DNA of 64,000 nt from JAWWOW01 sp033851265 (GCA_033851265.1 JAWWOW010000018.1:31082-95081), one strand, 5' to 3'. Shown: positions 41,823 through 50,870, counted from the stretch's first letter. Numbers and translations: made by a program. Notes: generated by a model not told the origin, from the letters alone.

Positions 41823-42739
41823 ACACATTTCGGAACCTCTGCCGGTCCGAGCTGCACCGACTGGTCGCCCGCCGGCTCACCCGCGTTCTGCTCGCCGTCT
41901 ACGTCGTATTCATCGCTGTTGTGATGCTCATCGCATTCGCTCAACATTCGAAGGATCCAAACGCCGGACGAGCGGCCGCGGAGCGCGCCCAGCGACAACA
42001 GGTGCTGGAGTGCATGCACATCCGCAACGCACCCCCGGGTTCCGGTGAGTCACCTGCCCCGGGTGAGTCCATCAACTGCGACAACATCACCGTGCCCGTC
42101 CAAGACAAACGGTGGGGCGCAGTTGACACCTTGGACGCGGTCAAAGGGTTCCTCGTTTTCGGCGCCCTGCTCGGCTTCCTGCTCGGCGCGAGCGCGGGCG
42201 GCGCCGAGTGGGCCGCAGGGACACTTCAGGCGTTGCTGTTCTGGGAACCACGACGGATTCGCGTCATGGCCGCCAAGGCAATTGCGCTCGCGATCGTCGT
42301 TACCGGGCTCGGTGTGATCGGTCAGGCGTGCACGATCGCCGCGACGTGGCTCGTAACAATCACACGGGGAACCACCGAGGGCTACACCACCCACGCCTGG
42401 CAGCAGATCCTGGGTGCGCAGGGCCGCGGTGTCGTTCTGCTCATACTCGCGGCGATCACCGCGTTCTCCGTGTCCAGCCTGACTCGGCACACGACTGCCG
42501 CGCTGGGAGCAGCGTTCGCCTACTTGGTCATTGCCGAGCCGCTGTTGCTGTTCTGGAAACCACGACTGCTCCGGTACCTCTTTGGGCCCAACGTCGGCGC
42601 GCTTATCGACGGCAAGCTGAAGGACAGCGATACCTCGATCGTGATCTCCGGCGGAACGGCCACTGTGGCGCTTTGCCTCTACACCTTTGGATTGCTCGCG
42701 ATCGCCACCGCGCTGTTCGCACGGCGCGACGTCACCTAA
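41819..42739 (+). CDS. ABC-2 type transporter permease
   Basis: 306-residue membrane protein with about six helices: one near 22-42 (VLLAVYVVFIAVVMLIAFA), an extracytoplasmic loop to about 100 with Cys residues (LECMH, INCDN), then helices at FLVFGALLGFLLGASAGGAEWAAG, ALAIVVTGLGVIGQACTIAATWLV, VVLLILAAITAFSVSSL, GAAFAYLVIAEPLLLFW and VALCLYTFGLLAIATALFA. The GGAEWAAGTL motif is shared with ABC-2 permeases of the BcrB/ lantibiotic immunity type. It forms one exporter with the preceding ATPase. Confidence 0.9.
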   Translation: MNTFRNLCRSELHRLVARRLTRVLLAVYVVFIAVVMLIAFAQHSKDPNAGRAAAERAQRQQVLECMHIRNAPPGSGESPAPGESINCDNITVPVQDKRWGAVDTLDAVKGFLVFGALLGFLLGASAGGAEWAAGTLQALLFWEPRRIRVMAAKAIALAIVVTGLGVIGQACTIAATWLVTITRGTTEGYTTHAWQQILGAQGRGVVLLILAAITAFSVSSLTRHTTAALGAAFAYLVIAEPLLLFWKPRLLRYLFGPNVGALIDGKLKDSDTSIVISGGTATVALCLYTFGLLAIATALFARRDVT

Positions 42740-42751
42740 CCGTCGGCGGGG

Positions 42752-43258
42752 TCAACTCTCGCGCAGCTCCGGGCGCCCAGGCTGCTCCCCACCGCGCGTC
42801 TCGCCGTACGACCGCTTTGGAACCATCACCTTGCGACGGAACACGCACACGAGGGTGCCGTCCTGGTTGTAGCCCTTGGTCTCGACGTGCACGATGCCCC
42901 GGTCGTCCTTGGACTTCGACTCAACCTTGTCGAGCACCGTCGTTTCGCCGTAGATCGTGTCGCCGTGAAACGTCGGAGCGACGTGCCGGAGGGACTCGAC
43001 CTCGAGGTTGGCGATCGCCTTGCCACTGACGTCCGGAACGCTCATGCCCAGCAGCAGCGAGTAGATGTAGTTACCGACGACAACATTGCGTTTGAACTCA
43101 GTCGTTTTCTCCGCGTAGTTCGCATCCAGGTGAAGCGGATGATGGTTCATCGTCAACAGGCAGAACAGGTGGTCGTCGGACTCGGTCACGGTCTTGCCAG
43201 GCCAGTGCTTGTACGTCGCGCCGACCTCGAACTCTTCGTAATAGCGGCCGAATTGCAT
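42752..43258 (-). CDS. MaoC-family hydratase, mesaconyl-CoA hydratase-like
   Basis: 168-residue single hot-dog-domain hydratase (GRYYEEFEVGATYKHWPGKTVTESDDHLFC, HHPLHLDANYAE, VVGNYIYSLLLGMSV, PTFHGDTIYGETTVL). Close relatives sit beside ccr/ecm genes in Streptomyces and hydrate mesaconyl-CoA in the ethylmalonyl-CoA pathway. Here an acyl-CoA dehydrogenase and a CoA-ester lyase lie a few kb away on the same strand, which supports that pathway, but ccr and ecm are not in the window. A CAGGAT -10 box is 6 nt before ATG 43258. Confidence 0.82.
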   Translation of the reverse strand: MQFGRYYEEFEVGATYKHWPGKTVTESDDHLFCLLTMNHHPLHLDANYAEKTTEFKRNVVVGNYIYSLLLGMSVPDVSGKAIANLEVESLRHVAPTFHGDTIYGETTVLDKVESKSKDDRGIVHVETKGYNQDGTLVCVFRRKVMVPKRSYGETRGGEQPGRPELRES

Positions 43259-43264
43259 GCGGGC

Positions 43265-43270
43265 ATCCTG
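43265..43270 (-). promoter_or_regulatory. -10 box (CAGGAT) of leaderless MaoC gene
   Basis: CAGGAT on the minus strand, 6 nt before ATG 43258. Confidence 0.45.
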
Positions 43271-43308
43271 CCATCAGCCAGGATGCCCGCAATGCGATGC
43301 GTGTTGGG

Positions 43309-43812
43309 TCAGCCGGTCAAGACCGCCTCGACCTCGACAGCGGGCGCCGGTGCCTCAGTCGGGCTCGGGCTGGGCGTCGGAGACGCCGAGGGGCCGAAAC
43401 CCTTCTGTGACCACGTGTTGTCTCTCACGGTGAAATCAACCGGCGTGTAGCCGTTACCGTCCGTCGGTGCTCCGCAGCCGGCCTGGATCTGCCAGGTACC
43501 GGTTGGTCCATTCTTGAAGAAGTCCTGCGTGGTGGTCCAGCCGCCGTTCGGGCCCACCGTGATGGGGAAGTCGACCCGCTCGACGTTCTCGTCAGCCGCG
43601 CCGGGATGGCTAACGGCGACGACATGCGCCTGCGTTGTGTCGGCTGGGCACGGATCGATCGCCGTGATTGTCACGTTGCCGGTGCGGGCACCGTTGTGCG
43701 GATCGACCGAGAATGTCATCGTCGTGCCGGCGTTCGCGGTTAGCAGCGGTAGTGCGATGAGAGGTGTCGCGAGCGCGGCAGCTGCGAGGGCAGCAAAAAC
43801 TGAGCGGTGCAT
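43309..43812 (-). CDS. Secreted hypothetical protein
   Basis: 167-residue exported protein. Signal peptide MHRSVFAALAAAALATPLIA with cleavage near TANAG, then a beta-rich Ig-like domain (TMTFSVDPHNGARTGNVTITAIDPCP, WQIQAGCG; two cysteines may pair) and a C-terminal Pro/Ser/Thr tail (SASPTPSPSPTEAPAP), a likely wall-spanning linker. GAAGAGG precedes ATG 43812. No function is recognised. Confidence 0.7.
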   Translation of the reverse strand: MHRSVFAALAAAALATPLIALPLLTANAGTTMTFSVDPHNGARTGNVTITAIDPCPADTTQAHVVAVSHPGAADENVERVDFPITVGPNGGWTTTQDFFKNGPTGTWQIQAGCGAPTDGNGYTPVDFTVRDNTWSQKGFGPSASPTPSPSPTEAPAPAVEVEAVLTG

Positions 43813-43910
43813 TGAGGCCTCTTCCCGACCTGACGTCGTCACGCCTCTGCAGCGCACCGAATCATTGCCAACGTACGCGCTTTATTGCGCGTGAACGAAA
43901 AAGCGGTGAA

Positions 43911-44981
43911 TTAATTCCAAACCACTGGCGGGCCATGACCTTGGGCTTCTGCGATGACACGCTCATCACTGCCGGGCCAGAGCATGAGTGTTGCCAGGAA
44001 TACAAACCAATCGCGGTCATTAACTCGCCGCGGTTCGAACGTCAACCACGCGACTGGCGCGTTCGAGGTCGCTTTTGCGCCAGCGTTTAGGAGCGTTTTC
44101 TGGACAGCGTTGCGTTCCATCGGTTCGAGGTACTGCCACACGACTGACTGCCAGACGACAGTGGCAACTCCGTCCCAGGAATCCGCAAGCTCACGTTCCA
44201 GAAAATGTGCAGCTGTCAGTTTCTCCACCGGCGCCGGTATTCGTTGCGCAATGGCTGCGGCGCCACGCAGTCGCTCGAGCCGGTCGGTCTGATCAGGCCA
44301 GACGTAAGACATCAAGCGGAGGAGACCGTCGTCATTGCCAGCATTGACTGGGTCAGTGTCACAGCCGCGGCGCTCGACGATGTCCAACCGTGCATCGACG
44401 GGAGGCCATGCTCCACCCGGCGTCCACGGTTGCTGCAACACCACCGGCGAGCGAGGGTCCCCGATCGGTGGGGTGTGGTCGAGGTGAAACAAAAAGTGAT
44501 CGAGGCGCAGGTTCAGTCCCGCGCTGGCACCGATCTCGAGCAGGCGGATCGGTAAGCCGGTCTCCCGAGCTACGTGCAGCAGGCCGCCCAGCAGCACGGC
44601 AGACCGGCCGGCTTCGTTCGTCTTGGGCGGTGAGGCGAGCAGCGCGCGCACGTCGCGCTCGTTCGCAGCAACGGTGTCGCGGAAAGCGAGCCACGCCTTG
44701 TCGACGACCGGGTGGCCACCGACGCTCGGGTAGTACGCGGCGAGGCCGGGCGCTCGCCCGTCCAGCACCAGCCGATGCACCGCGCCCGCCAGACGCAACG
44801 CCAACGCTGACGGACCCGGGTCGGCCTCGTGGCCGGCGAGCACCTGAGCGAGAACGCCGTCCGCCTCGATGTCGTCCGCGGCACGCGCGAGCAGCCCGGC
44901 GTACAACGGCGAGCCAAGGCGAGCACAGCCATCGGACTGTTCCCGGAACAGTCGGGCCAATCGCTGGCGCCCCCCACGCAC
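43911..44981 (-). CDS. DUF2332 family protein
   Basis: 356-residue protein of the DUF2332 family, which has an SAM-methyltransferase-like core: LPIRLLEIGASAGLNLRLDHF is the glycine-rich segment and VWQSVVWQYLEPMERNAVQ lies near the C-terminus. The reaction is unknown. GTG 44981 is 4 nt after the acyl-CoA dehydrogenase stop, with GAGG inside the end of that gene, so the two are cotranscribed. Confidence 0.83.
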   Translation of the reverse strand: MRGGRQRLARLFREQSDGCARLGSPLYAGLLARAADDIEADGVLAQVLAGHEADPGPSALALRLAGAVHRLVLDGRAPGLAAYYPSVGGHPVVDKAWLAFRDTVAANERDVRALLASPPKTNEAGRSAVLLGGLLHVARETGLPIRLLEIGASAGLNLRLDHFLFHLDHTPPIGDPRSPVVLQQPWTPGGAWPPVDARLDIVERRGCDTDPVNAGNDDGLLRLMSYVWPDQTDRLERLRGAAAIAQRIPAPVEKLTAAHFLERELADSWDGVATVVWQSVVWQYLEPMERNAVQKTLLNAGAKATSNAPVAWLTFEPRRVNDRDWFVFLATLMLWPGSDERVIAEAQGHGPPVVWN

Positions 44982-44985
44982 GCGA

Positions 44986-46182
44986 TCAGCCTCGTGCCTT
45001 GTACTCCTCGAGCAGTCGCCGACCGATGATCCGCTTCTGGATGTCCGACGTGCCTTCACCAACGAGGAGGAATGCGGCCTCGCGGTACAGGCGCTCGATC
45101 TCGTACTCCTTGGAATAGCCGTAGCCACCATGGATGACGAAAGCGTCCCTGACGACCTCGGTGCAGTACTCGGACGCGAGGTACTTGGCCATACCGGCCT
45201 CGAGGTCGTTGCGTTCGCCGGACTCCTTCTTGCGTGCGGCCATCACCATCATCTGGTGCGCGGCCTCGACCTTGGTCGCCATCTCGGCCAACCGGAACAT
45301 CACGGCCTGATGCTGCGCAATTGGTTTGCCGAATGTCTCGCGATGTTGCGCGTAGTCGATGGCGAGTTCGAACGCCCGCTTCGCGACACCGCAGCCACGC
45401 GCGGCGACGTTGACGCGACCGACTTCGATGCCATCCATCATCTGGTAGAAGCCGCGGCCCGTTTCACCGCCGAGGATCGTCGACGCCGGCAGGCGAAGTC
45501 CGTCGAAGACGGCCTCGGTGCTGTCGACACCTTTGTAGCCCATCTTGTCGATCTTGCCGGGGATAGTCAGACCGGGAAGAACTTCACCGAAGCCGGGCTC
45601 CTTCTCGACAAGGAACGTCGTCATGTTCCGGTAAACGGAGTCCGCCCCGTCGTCGGTCTTCACCAGAACAGCGAGCAGACTCGACGTGGCGCCGTTCGTG
45701 AGCCACATCTTCTGGCCGGTCAGGACGTAGTCCTCGCCGTCCTTGACCGCCTTGGTTTTGATGGCTGCTACATCCGAGCCAGCGCCCGGCTCAGACATGG
45801 AGAAAGAGCCACGCACCTCGCCGGTCGCCATCCGAGGTAACAGACCCTTCTTCTGCTCGTCGGTGCCGTGCTGCGACACGAGGTACGCGACGATGAAGTG
45901 GGTGTTGATGATCCCGGAGACGCTCATCCAGCCGCGGGCGATCTCTTCCACAACGAGGGCGTAGGTCAGCAGGGACTCGCCGAGGCCGCCGTACTCCTCG
46001 TCGATGGTGAGCCCGAACAGACCCATTGCCTGCATGCCGTCGACGATGCGTTGCGGGTATTCGTCCTTGTGCTCAAGCTCTGTTGCGGTCGGCAGGATCT
46101 CGTTGTCGACGAAGTCGCGGACGGTCGACAGGATCTCCTGTTGAACGTCAGTCAGCCCTTCGGTCTGTGCCAAACGACCCAT
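44986..46182 (-). CDS. Acyl-CoA dehydrogenase
   Basis: 398-residue FAD flavoprotein. FAD/substrate segments are GSFSMSEPGAGSDVAAIKTKA and WLTNGATSSLLAVLVKT; the C-terminal helical domain has QHRETFGKPIAQHQAVMFRLAEM and GGYGYSKEYEIERLYREA with the catalytic-region acid. It is similar to the actinobacterial enzymes found in ethylmalonyl-CoA gene clusters, where the step is methylsuccinyl-CoA to mesaconyl-CoA; that specificity is an inference. ATG 46182 is preceded by GGAAGGGAGCG. It is followed by DUF2332 in the same transcript. Confidence 0.92.
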   Translation of the reverse strand: MGRLAQTEGLTDVQQEILSTVRDFVDNEILPTATELEHKDEYPQRIVDGMQAMGLFGLTIDEEYGGLGESLLTYALVVEEIARGWMSVSGIINTHFIVAYLVSQHGTDEQKKGLLPRMATGEVRGSFSMSEPGAGSDVAAIKTKAVKDGEDYVLTGQKMWLTNGATSSLLAVLVKTDDGADSVYRNMTTFLVEKEPGFGEVLPGLTIPGKIDKMGYKGVDSTEAVFDGLRLPASTILGGETGRGFYQMMDGIEVGRVNVAARGCGVAKRAFELAIDYAQHRETFGKPIAQHQAVMFRLAEMATKVEAAHQMMVMAARKKESGERNDLEAGMAKYLASEYCTEVVRDAFVIHGGYGYSKEYEIERLYREAAFLLVGEGTSDIQKRIIGRRLLEEYKARG

Positions 46183-46231
46183 GCCGGCTCGCTCCCTTCC
46201 GTCTTCAGCGAATCCTTAGTATTCCACCGGC

Positions 46232-46237
46232 TAGTTT
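46232..46237 (+). promoter_or_regulatory. -10 box (TAGTTT) of leaderless phosphoesterase gene
   Basis: TAGTTT, 6 nt before ATG 46244, no Shine-Dalgarno; divergent from the acyl-CoA dehydrogenase gene. Confidence 0.45.
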
Positions 46238-46243
46238 TGTGCC

Positions 46244-47245
46244 ATGAGCCGACGATGGTGGCCCTTCGTTGTCGCAACCGCATTGGCCTTGACCGCCTGC
46301 GGAGGCGGGTCTTCGCCACACCCAGCACCGACCACGCCAATCTCGTCGCCCGTAGCAAGCGGAACCTTCGCATCGCAAGCCGGGGTGCCGGGTGCCATGT
46401 GCGGCTTGTCCTCGCCACCGGCGACCTACCAGCACGTCATCTGGATCTGGTTCGAGAACCACTCCTACGGCTCGATCGTCGGGTCGCCGCAGGCGCCGTA
46501 CATCAACTCACTCGGCACCAAGTGTGTGTTGTTCACGAACTTCTACACCGAGACGCATCCATCGCTGCCCGACTACATCGCAGCGACGTCCGGCTCGACC
46601 CAGGGCCTGGCTCGCGACTGCGCACCCAACGGCTGCCCGATCACGGCGCCCAGCCTGTTCCACGAGGTGGAAGTGGCCGGGAAAACCTGGAAGGGGTACG
46701 CCGAGTCGATGCCGCGCAACTGTGCGCCGTACGACACCAAGCCCTACGCCGTGCGACACAACCCGCCGCCGTATTACTCCGACATCAAGGCAACCTGTCC
46801 GACCAGGGACGTGCCGCTCGGAACACCGACGTCAGGCGCCCTGGCAACTGACCTCGCGAACAGCACGCTGCCGTCGTTCGCATTCATCGCGCCCAACCTC
46901 TGCAGCGACATGCACGACTGCAGCGTTGCCACCGGTGACGCCTGGTTGAAGAGTTGGCTGAACGCGATCGTGGCCAGCCAGACGTACCGCAACGGGAAGA
47001 CCGCCGTCTTCGTGACGTGGGACGAAGGGACCGGCGGCACACACGGCCAGGACTGCTTCACGACGCAGGACGAGAGCTGTCACGTAGCCACGTATCTGGT
47101 GGCATCCGCCGCGCCCCGCGGCCTGCATTACGCCGGGCGCTTGTCGCACTACTCGATGCTCTACGCGACGGAGAACATGCTCGGCCTGCCGCACCTGCGC
47201 CCTGCTACGGCGGGACCCGATCTTCGGAAGGGTGCTCGCCTGTAG
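46244..47245 (+). CDS. Phosphoesterase lipoprotein (acid phosphatase/phospholipase C-like)
   Basis: 333-residue exported lipoprotein: signal ending in LTAC (lipobox, Cys about 19) followed by a Gly/Ser/Pro linker. The catalytic domain belongs to the PF04185 phosphoesterases: IWIWFENHSYGSIVG (metal-binding Glu-Asn-His), TETHPSLPDYIAATSG (Thr/Ser nucleophile region), FIAPNLCSDMHDC and VTWDEGTGGTHGQDC. Cys residues are numerous and probably paired. It may release phosphate from extracellular esters. It converges with the CoA-ester lyase gene, 4 nt between stops. Confidence 0.85.
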   Translation: MSRRWWPFVVATALALTACGGGSSPHPAPTTPISSPVASGTFASQAGVPGAMCGLSSPPATYQHVIWIWFENHSYGSIVGSPQAPYINSLGTKCVLFTNFYTETHPSLPDYIAATSGSTQGLARDCAPNGCPITAPSLFHEVEVAGKTWKGYAESMPRNCAPYDTKPYAVRHNPPPYYSDIKATCPTRDVPLGTPTSGALATDLANSTLPSFAFIAPNLCSDMHDCSVATGDAWLKSWLNAIVASQTYRNGKTAVFVTWDEGTGGTHGQDCFTTQDESCHVATYLVASAAPRGLHYAGRLSHYSMLYATENMLGLPHLRPATAGPDLRKGARL

Positions 47246-47249
47246 GCGG

Positions 47250-48221
47250 CTACTCCTCCGGCGGTTCGAACTTCGACGTACGAGAAAGGCCACTGGCGCG
47301 CCCCTTGGCGGCGATGACCAGCGCCATCTTGCTGGATGCCTCATCGATCATCTCGTCGCCGAGCATGACGGCGCCTCGTTTTCCGCCGGCCTCGGACGTG
47401 TAGTAGTCATACGCATCGAGGATCAGCTCGGCGTGGTCGTAGTCCGCTTGCGACGGCGAGTAGACCTCGTTGGCCGCGTCGATCTGCCCGGGATGCAAGA
47501 CCCACTTGCCATCGAAGCCGAGGGCGGCCGATCGGCGCGCGACTCGCGTGAAGCCCTCGACGTCCTTGATCTGTAAGTAGGGCCCGTCGATGGCCTGCTG
47601 GTCATTCGTGCGCGCAGCCATCAGGATCCGCATCAAGATGTAGTGATAAGCATCGCCCACGTCGTAACCGGGTGGCTGCTCGCCGACGACGAGGCTCTTC
47701 ATGTTGATGGAGGCCATGAAGTCGGCCGGCCCGAAGATGATTGCCTCCACCCTCGGCGAAGCAGCAGCGATCTCATCGACATTCACTAAGCCTTTGGCGT
47801 TCTCGATCTGCGCCTCGATGCCGATACGCCCCACCTCGAGGCCCATCGTCTCTTCGATTTGCGACAGCAGCATGTCGAGCCACTGCACCTGCGCAGCCGT
47901 TTGGACCTTGGGAAGCATCACGCAATCGAGATTGGCGCCGGCACCCTCCACGATGGCAATGACGTCGCGGTAGGTCCACTTTGTCGTCAGGTCATTGACG
48001 CGCACCACGCGAACCTTGTTAGCCCAGTCACCTTCATTGAGCGTCGCAACAATGTTCTTGCGGGCCTCTTCCTTGGCGAGCGGGGCGACCGAGTCCTCTA
48101 GATCGAGGAACACCTGGTCGGCGGGCAGACCTTGCGCCTTACCCAGCATCTTGATGGAGCTGCCGGGGACCGCGAGGCAGGATCGTCGCGCACGCGCGGC
48201 ACTAGTCTTCTCCGCTGTCAT
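47250..48221 (-). CDS. CoA-ester lyase (HpcH/CitE family), malyl-CoA lyase-like
   Basis: 323-residue TIM-barrel lyase: RSCLAVPGSSIKMLGKA, VFLDLEDSVAP (metal-binding Asp-Glu), VMLPKVQTAAQVQWLD, GIEAQIENAKGL and IFGPADFMASI. These are typical of beta-methylmalyl/malyl-CoA lyases found with ccr/ecm in actinobacteria. Together with the dehydrogenase and MaoC genes it suggests C5-CoA metabolism. ATG 48221 is chosen (TAGGCT 8 nt upstream); its codon overlaps the start of the divergent SDR gene. A start at GTG 48266 would extend into SDR. Confidence 0.87.
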   Translation of the reverse strand: MTAEKTSAARARRSCLAVPGSSIKMLGKAQGLPADQVFLDLEDSVAPLAKEEARKNIVATLNEGDWANKVRVVRVNDLTTKWTYRDVIAIVEGAGANLDCVMLPKVQTAAQVQWLDMLLSQIEETMGLEVGRIGIEAQIENAKGLVNVDEIAAASPRVEAIIFGPADFMASINMKSLVVGEQPPGYDVGDAYHYILMRILMAARTNDQQAIDGPYLQIKDVEGFTRVARRSAALGFDGKWVLHPGQIDAANEVYSPSQADYDHAELILDAYDYYTSEAGGKRGAVMLGDEMIDEASSKMALVIAAKGRASGLSRTSKFEPPEE

Positions 48222-49083
48222 GACTAGGGAGCCTAACGAGCGCACCGGACGGACCTGCATCGTCACCGGGGCGAGCTCGGGGATCGGCCGCGAGACAGCC
48301 CGTGGGCTGGCCCGCTACGGCGATGACGTCGTGCTCATTGGACGTAACGAGAAGCGGCTCGCGCACGTGCAGAGCGAGTTGTCCGCCGAGGGGCAGGGCA
48401 CGGTCACCAGTCAACGGTGCGACTTTGCCCAGCTCGACGACGTACGCCGGTTGGCGTTGGCACTGCTGGATGCGCACAACCAGATTCACGTCCTCGTGAA
48501 CAACGCCGGGCAGGTGCTGAGGAAGCGGGAGGAGACAGCCGACGGCTTCGAGGCGATGTTCGGTGTGAACCACCTGGCGCCGTACCTGCTCACCAGGCTG
48601 CTGCTGCCCCGGCTGATCGACAGCGCGGCGAGCCGCGTGGTCACCGTGTCATCCGATGCCCATCGATGGGGTCTGCTGGACTTCGACGACTTGCAGACAC
48701 GCGACACGAGTTACCGCCCGATGAAGGTCTACGGCACGAGCAAGCTGGCAAATGCGTTGTTCTCCTGGGAGCTGGCACGCCGGACCGAGGGTCGCGGTCT
48801 CACCTCCAACGCGGTGCATCCGGGATTCGTCGCCTCGTCGCTGGCTCGCGACAACATCGTGGCCAACGTGGCGCTGAAGGTCATGCGGCCGTTCATCCGC
48901 TCCCCCGCCAAAGGCGCCGAAACCTCGGTCTTCCTCGCGACGTCGCCGGAGGGCGCCGCCATCAGCGGGAGGTTTTGGTTCGACTGCAAGCCCATCGAGG
49001 AGCATCTCAAGGCTCGCGACCCGGAGCTCGCACTGCGGTTGTGGGAGGTCAGCGCCGACCTCGTCGGACTACCGCGGGACTGA
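48220..49083 (+). CDS. Short-chain dehydrogenase/reductase
   Basis: 287-residue SDR. Cofactor loop VTGASSGIGRET (near 14), NNAG at about 93, catalytic Ser in VVTVSSDAHRW and Tyr-x3-Lys in YGTSKLANAL (about 165). The GRN after the second strand favours NADP. Similar to retinol dehydrogenase-like SDRs; substrate unknown. ATG 48220 shares two bases with the divergent lyase start. It ends immediately before the convergent DMT transporter stop. Confidence 0.9.
   Translation: MTREPNERTGRTCIVTGASSGIGRETARGLARYGDDVVLIGRNEKRLAHVQSELSAEGQGTVTSQRCDFAQLDDVRRLALALLDAHNQIHVLVNNAGQVLRKREETADGFEAMFGVNHLAPYLLTRLLLPRLIDSAASRVVTVSSDAHRWGLLDFDDLQTRDTSYRPMKVYGTSKLANALFSWELARRTEGRGLTSNAVHPGFVASSLARDNIVANVALKVMRPFIRSPAKGAETSVFLATSPEGAAISGRFWFDCKPIEEHLKARDPELALRLWEVSADLVGLPRD
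48230..48235 (-). promoter_or_regulatory. -10 box (TAGGCT) of leaderless CoA-ester lyase gene
   Basis: TAGGCT on the minus strand, 8 nt before ATG 48221, lying inside the first codons of the divergent SDR gene. Confidence 0.4.
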
Positions 49084-50004
49084 CTACTCCGCGGCCAGCG
49101 TCGGTGGGACCGCCGGAGTCCGGCCGCTGATGACAACCGCGAGACCGATCAGGAGAAGCGCAAGTCCAGGGATGGCGGCCACCGACGGATGCTGATCCAA
49201 GGCGAGCCAGGCGACGAGCGCCGCGCCGGGCACCTCGAGCAGGATGGCGAGTGAAACGACAGTCGCCGGTGTCGTGCGCAGCACACGATTGATGACGGAG
49301 TGCCCGAGCAGCTGCGGCCCGACCGTCAGTGCCGCCAGCTGCAACCACGTCGTCCCGTCGTACCCGGACAGGTCGATCCGCGCCGCCAAGCAAACGACGA
49401 GCAGCAACACGGCGGACGTGCCATAGCAAATCGTTGTGTAGGTCGTCGTCGAGACGCTGCGTCGCACCTCACCCCCAACCGCGACGTAGGCCGCGGCGAG
49501 CGCACCGCCGGCGAAGGCCAACGCGTCGCCGGCGAGAGCACGACCGGACACCGAGACATCGGCACCTGTCAGCGCCATCGCGCCTGCCACCGCGATCGCG
49601 ATGCCCACCCAGGCACGGGTCGGGATGTGATGACCCTGAGCCCGTGCGAGCAACCCATTGAATATCGGCTGGGTCGCGACGAGTGCAGTCGCAGACGCCA
49701 CCGACGTGTACGTGAGGCTTGGTACCCAGGTTGCGAAGTGCGCAGCCAGCAACGCACCGGCGGCAACCGCTAAGCGCCATTCCCTCTTGCTCAGCCCACG
49801 CAGCTCCGCGCGACAACGGAGGAGCGCGATCGGGGTGAGTACGCCGGACGCCATCGCGTTGCGCCAGAACGCGATCGCGAGCGCAGGCGCCGCAGCAGCT
49901 GCGATCAACGGTCCGGACGTTGATACGGCACAGACCGCCAGCAGAAGCAGGCCGATGTCTCGGGTCGGCGGACGTTCGACGGCGTTGCGCGGGTTCTCGC
50001 TCAC
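49084..50004 (-). CDS. EamA/DMT-family transporter
   Basis: 306-residue inner-membrane protein with ten hydrophobic helices in two EamA repeats (first repeat from GLLLLAVCAVSTSGPLIAAA, second from GDALAFAGGALAAAYVAVGG). The family exports amino acids, metabolites or drugs; the substrate is unknown. Its start overlaps the PhzF stop (ATGA), giving a coupled pair. Confidence 0.88.
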   Translation of the reverse strand: MSENPRNAVERPPTRDIGLLLLAVCAVSTSGPLIAAAAAPALAIAFWRNAMASGVLTPIALLRCRAELRGLSKREWRLAVAAGALLAAHFATWVPSLTYTSVASATALVATQPIFNGLLARAQGHHIPTRAWVGIAIAVAGAMALTGADVSVSGRALAGDALAFAGGALAAAYVAVGGEVRRSVSTTTYTTICYGTSAVLLLVVCLAARIDLSGYDGTTWLQLAALTVGPQLLGHSVINRVLRTTPATVVSLAILLEVPGAALVAWLALDQHPSVAAIPGLALLLIGLAVVISGRTPAVPPTLAAE

Positions 50005-50870
50005 CCGGCCGGCACGACGATCGTGCCCTCAGCTACTGGAACGACGCGTCCAGCCACTGTCGTCCGCACAACAAGACCGTTCTCCGTCGTCACTGCGCAT
50101 TCCAGCCGGGATGGTCGCCCGATCTCAGCTCCTTGGTCGACTCTGTACGCCGTAGTCGCATCGGGTGCGACAAGGCCACTCACTGCCAACCAAACTCCGA
50201 GACCGAGCGCGGCCGAGCCAGTCGCCGGATCCTCAACGACACCAACGCCACCACCAAACATGCGCGAGTGCGCCGTCGACGCGTCGCCGTCGTAAGAGAA
50301 GACATAGAGCTCGGGGATGTGCAGGCTTCGCAGCCGCACGGTGTCCGGCTCCGCGCGCGCAACAGCGTCGGGGTGCACCGGCAGATAAGCAAAGGAGATA
50401 CCTGTGCCGGCGGCTCGCGGCGGCGGACCGCCCGCCAGGTCAGCGGGCGTCAGGCCAGCAGCGCCGAGCAATGGCTCGGGATCCAAGGCATCCCCGTGGA
50501 CGGGCGGTCCCCCCGTCAACACCGCGCCATCAACGTCGACATCGACGGGCAACAAGCCGGCTCCGCATTCCTGGATGATGCGGCCGCGTTGGACCCGCCC
50601 CAGCTCCGCCATCACCCAGGCGGTACCGACCGAGGGATGACCTGCGAACGGGAGTTCCGTCGTCGGGGTGAAGATGCGGAGCCGATAGTCGGCTTCCGCC
50701 GACGTCCGCACCGGAAATGTCGTTTCGGACAGGTTGAACTCGCGTGCCAAACTTTGCATCTGCTCGGTTGTCAGCTCGTCAGCGTCGAGGACAACCGCTA
50801 GCGGATTCCCGGCAAACGCGCGATCTGCAAATACGTCGACGACGCGAAAAGGCAAGGTCACTGTCAGCAC
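50001..50870 (-). CDS. PhzF-family isomerase-like protein
   Basis: 289-residue protein with the diaminopimelate epimerase-like fold: VVDVFADRAFAGNPLAVVLDA, FNLSETTFPV (Glu equivalent to the PhzF catalytic acid), RIFTPTTELPFAGHPSVGTA and VEDPATGSAALGLGVWL. All PhzF landmarks are present, but phenazine genes are absent, so it is a metabolic isomerase of unknown substrate. It comes after the lipoprotein gene at 4 nt and is coupled to the DMT transporter. Confidence 0.9.
   Translation of the reverse strand: MLTVTLPFRVVDVFADRAFAGNPLAVVLDADELTTEQMQSLAREFNLSETTFPVRTSAEADYRLRIFTPTTELPFAGHPSVGTAWVMAELGRVQRGRIIQECGAGLLPVDVDVDGAVLTGGPPVHGDALDPEPLLGAAGLTPADLAGGPPPRAAGTGISFAYLPVHPDAVARAEPDTVRLRSLHIPELYVFSYDGDASTAHSRMFGGGVGVVEDPATGSAALGLGVWLAVSGLVAPDATTAYRVDQGAEIGRPSRLECAVTTENGLVVRTTVAGRVVPVAEGTIVVPAG

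Noticed and set aside
50001..50870. Phenazine biosynthesis because of a PhzF homologue
   Set aside because: No other phz genes; PhzF-like isomerases are widespread in unrelated metabolism.
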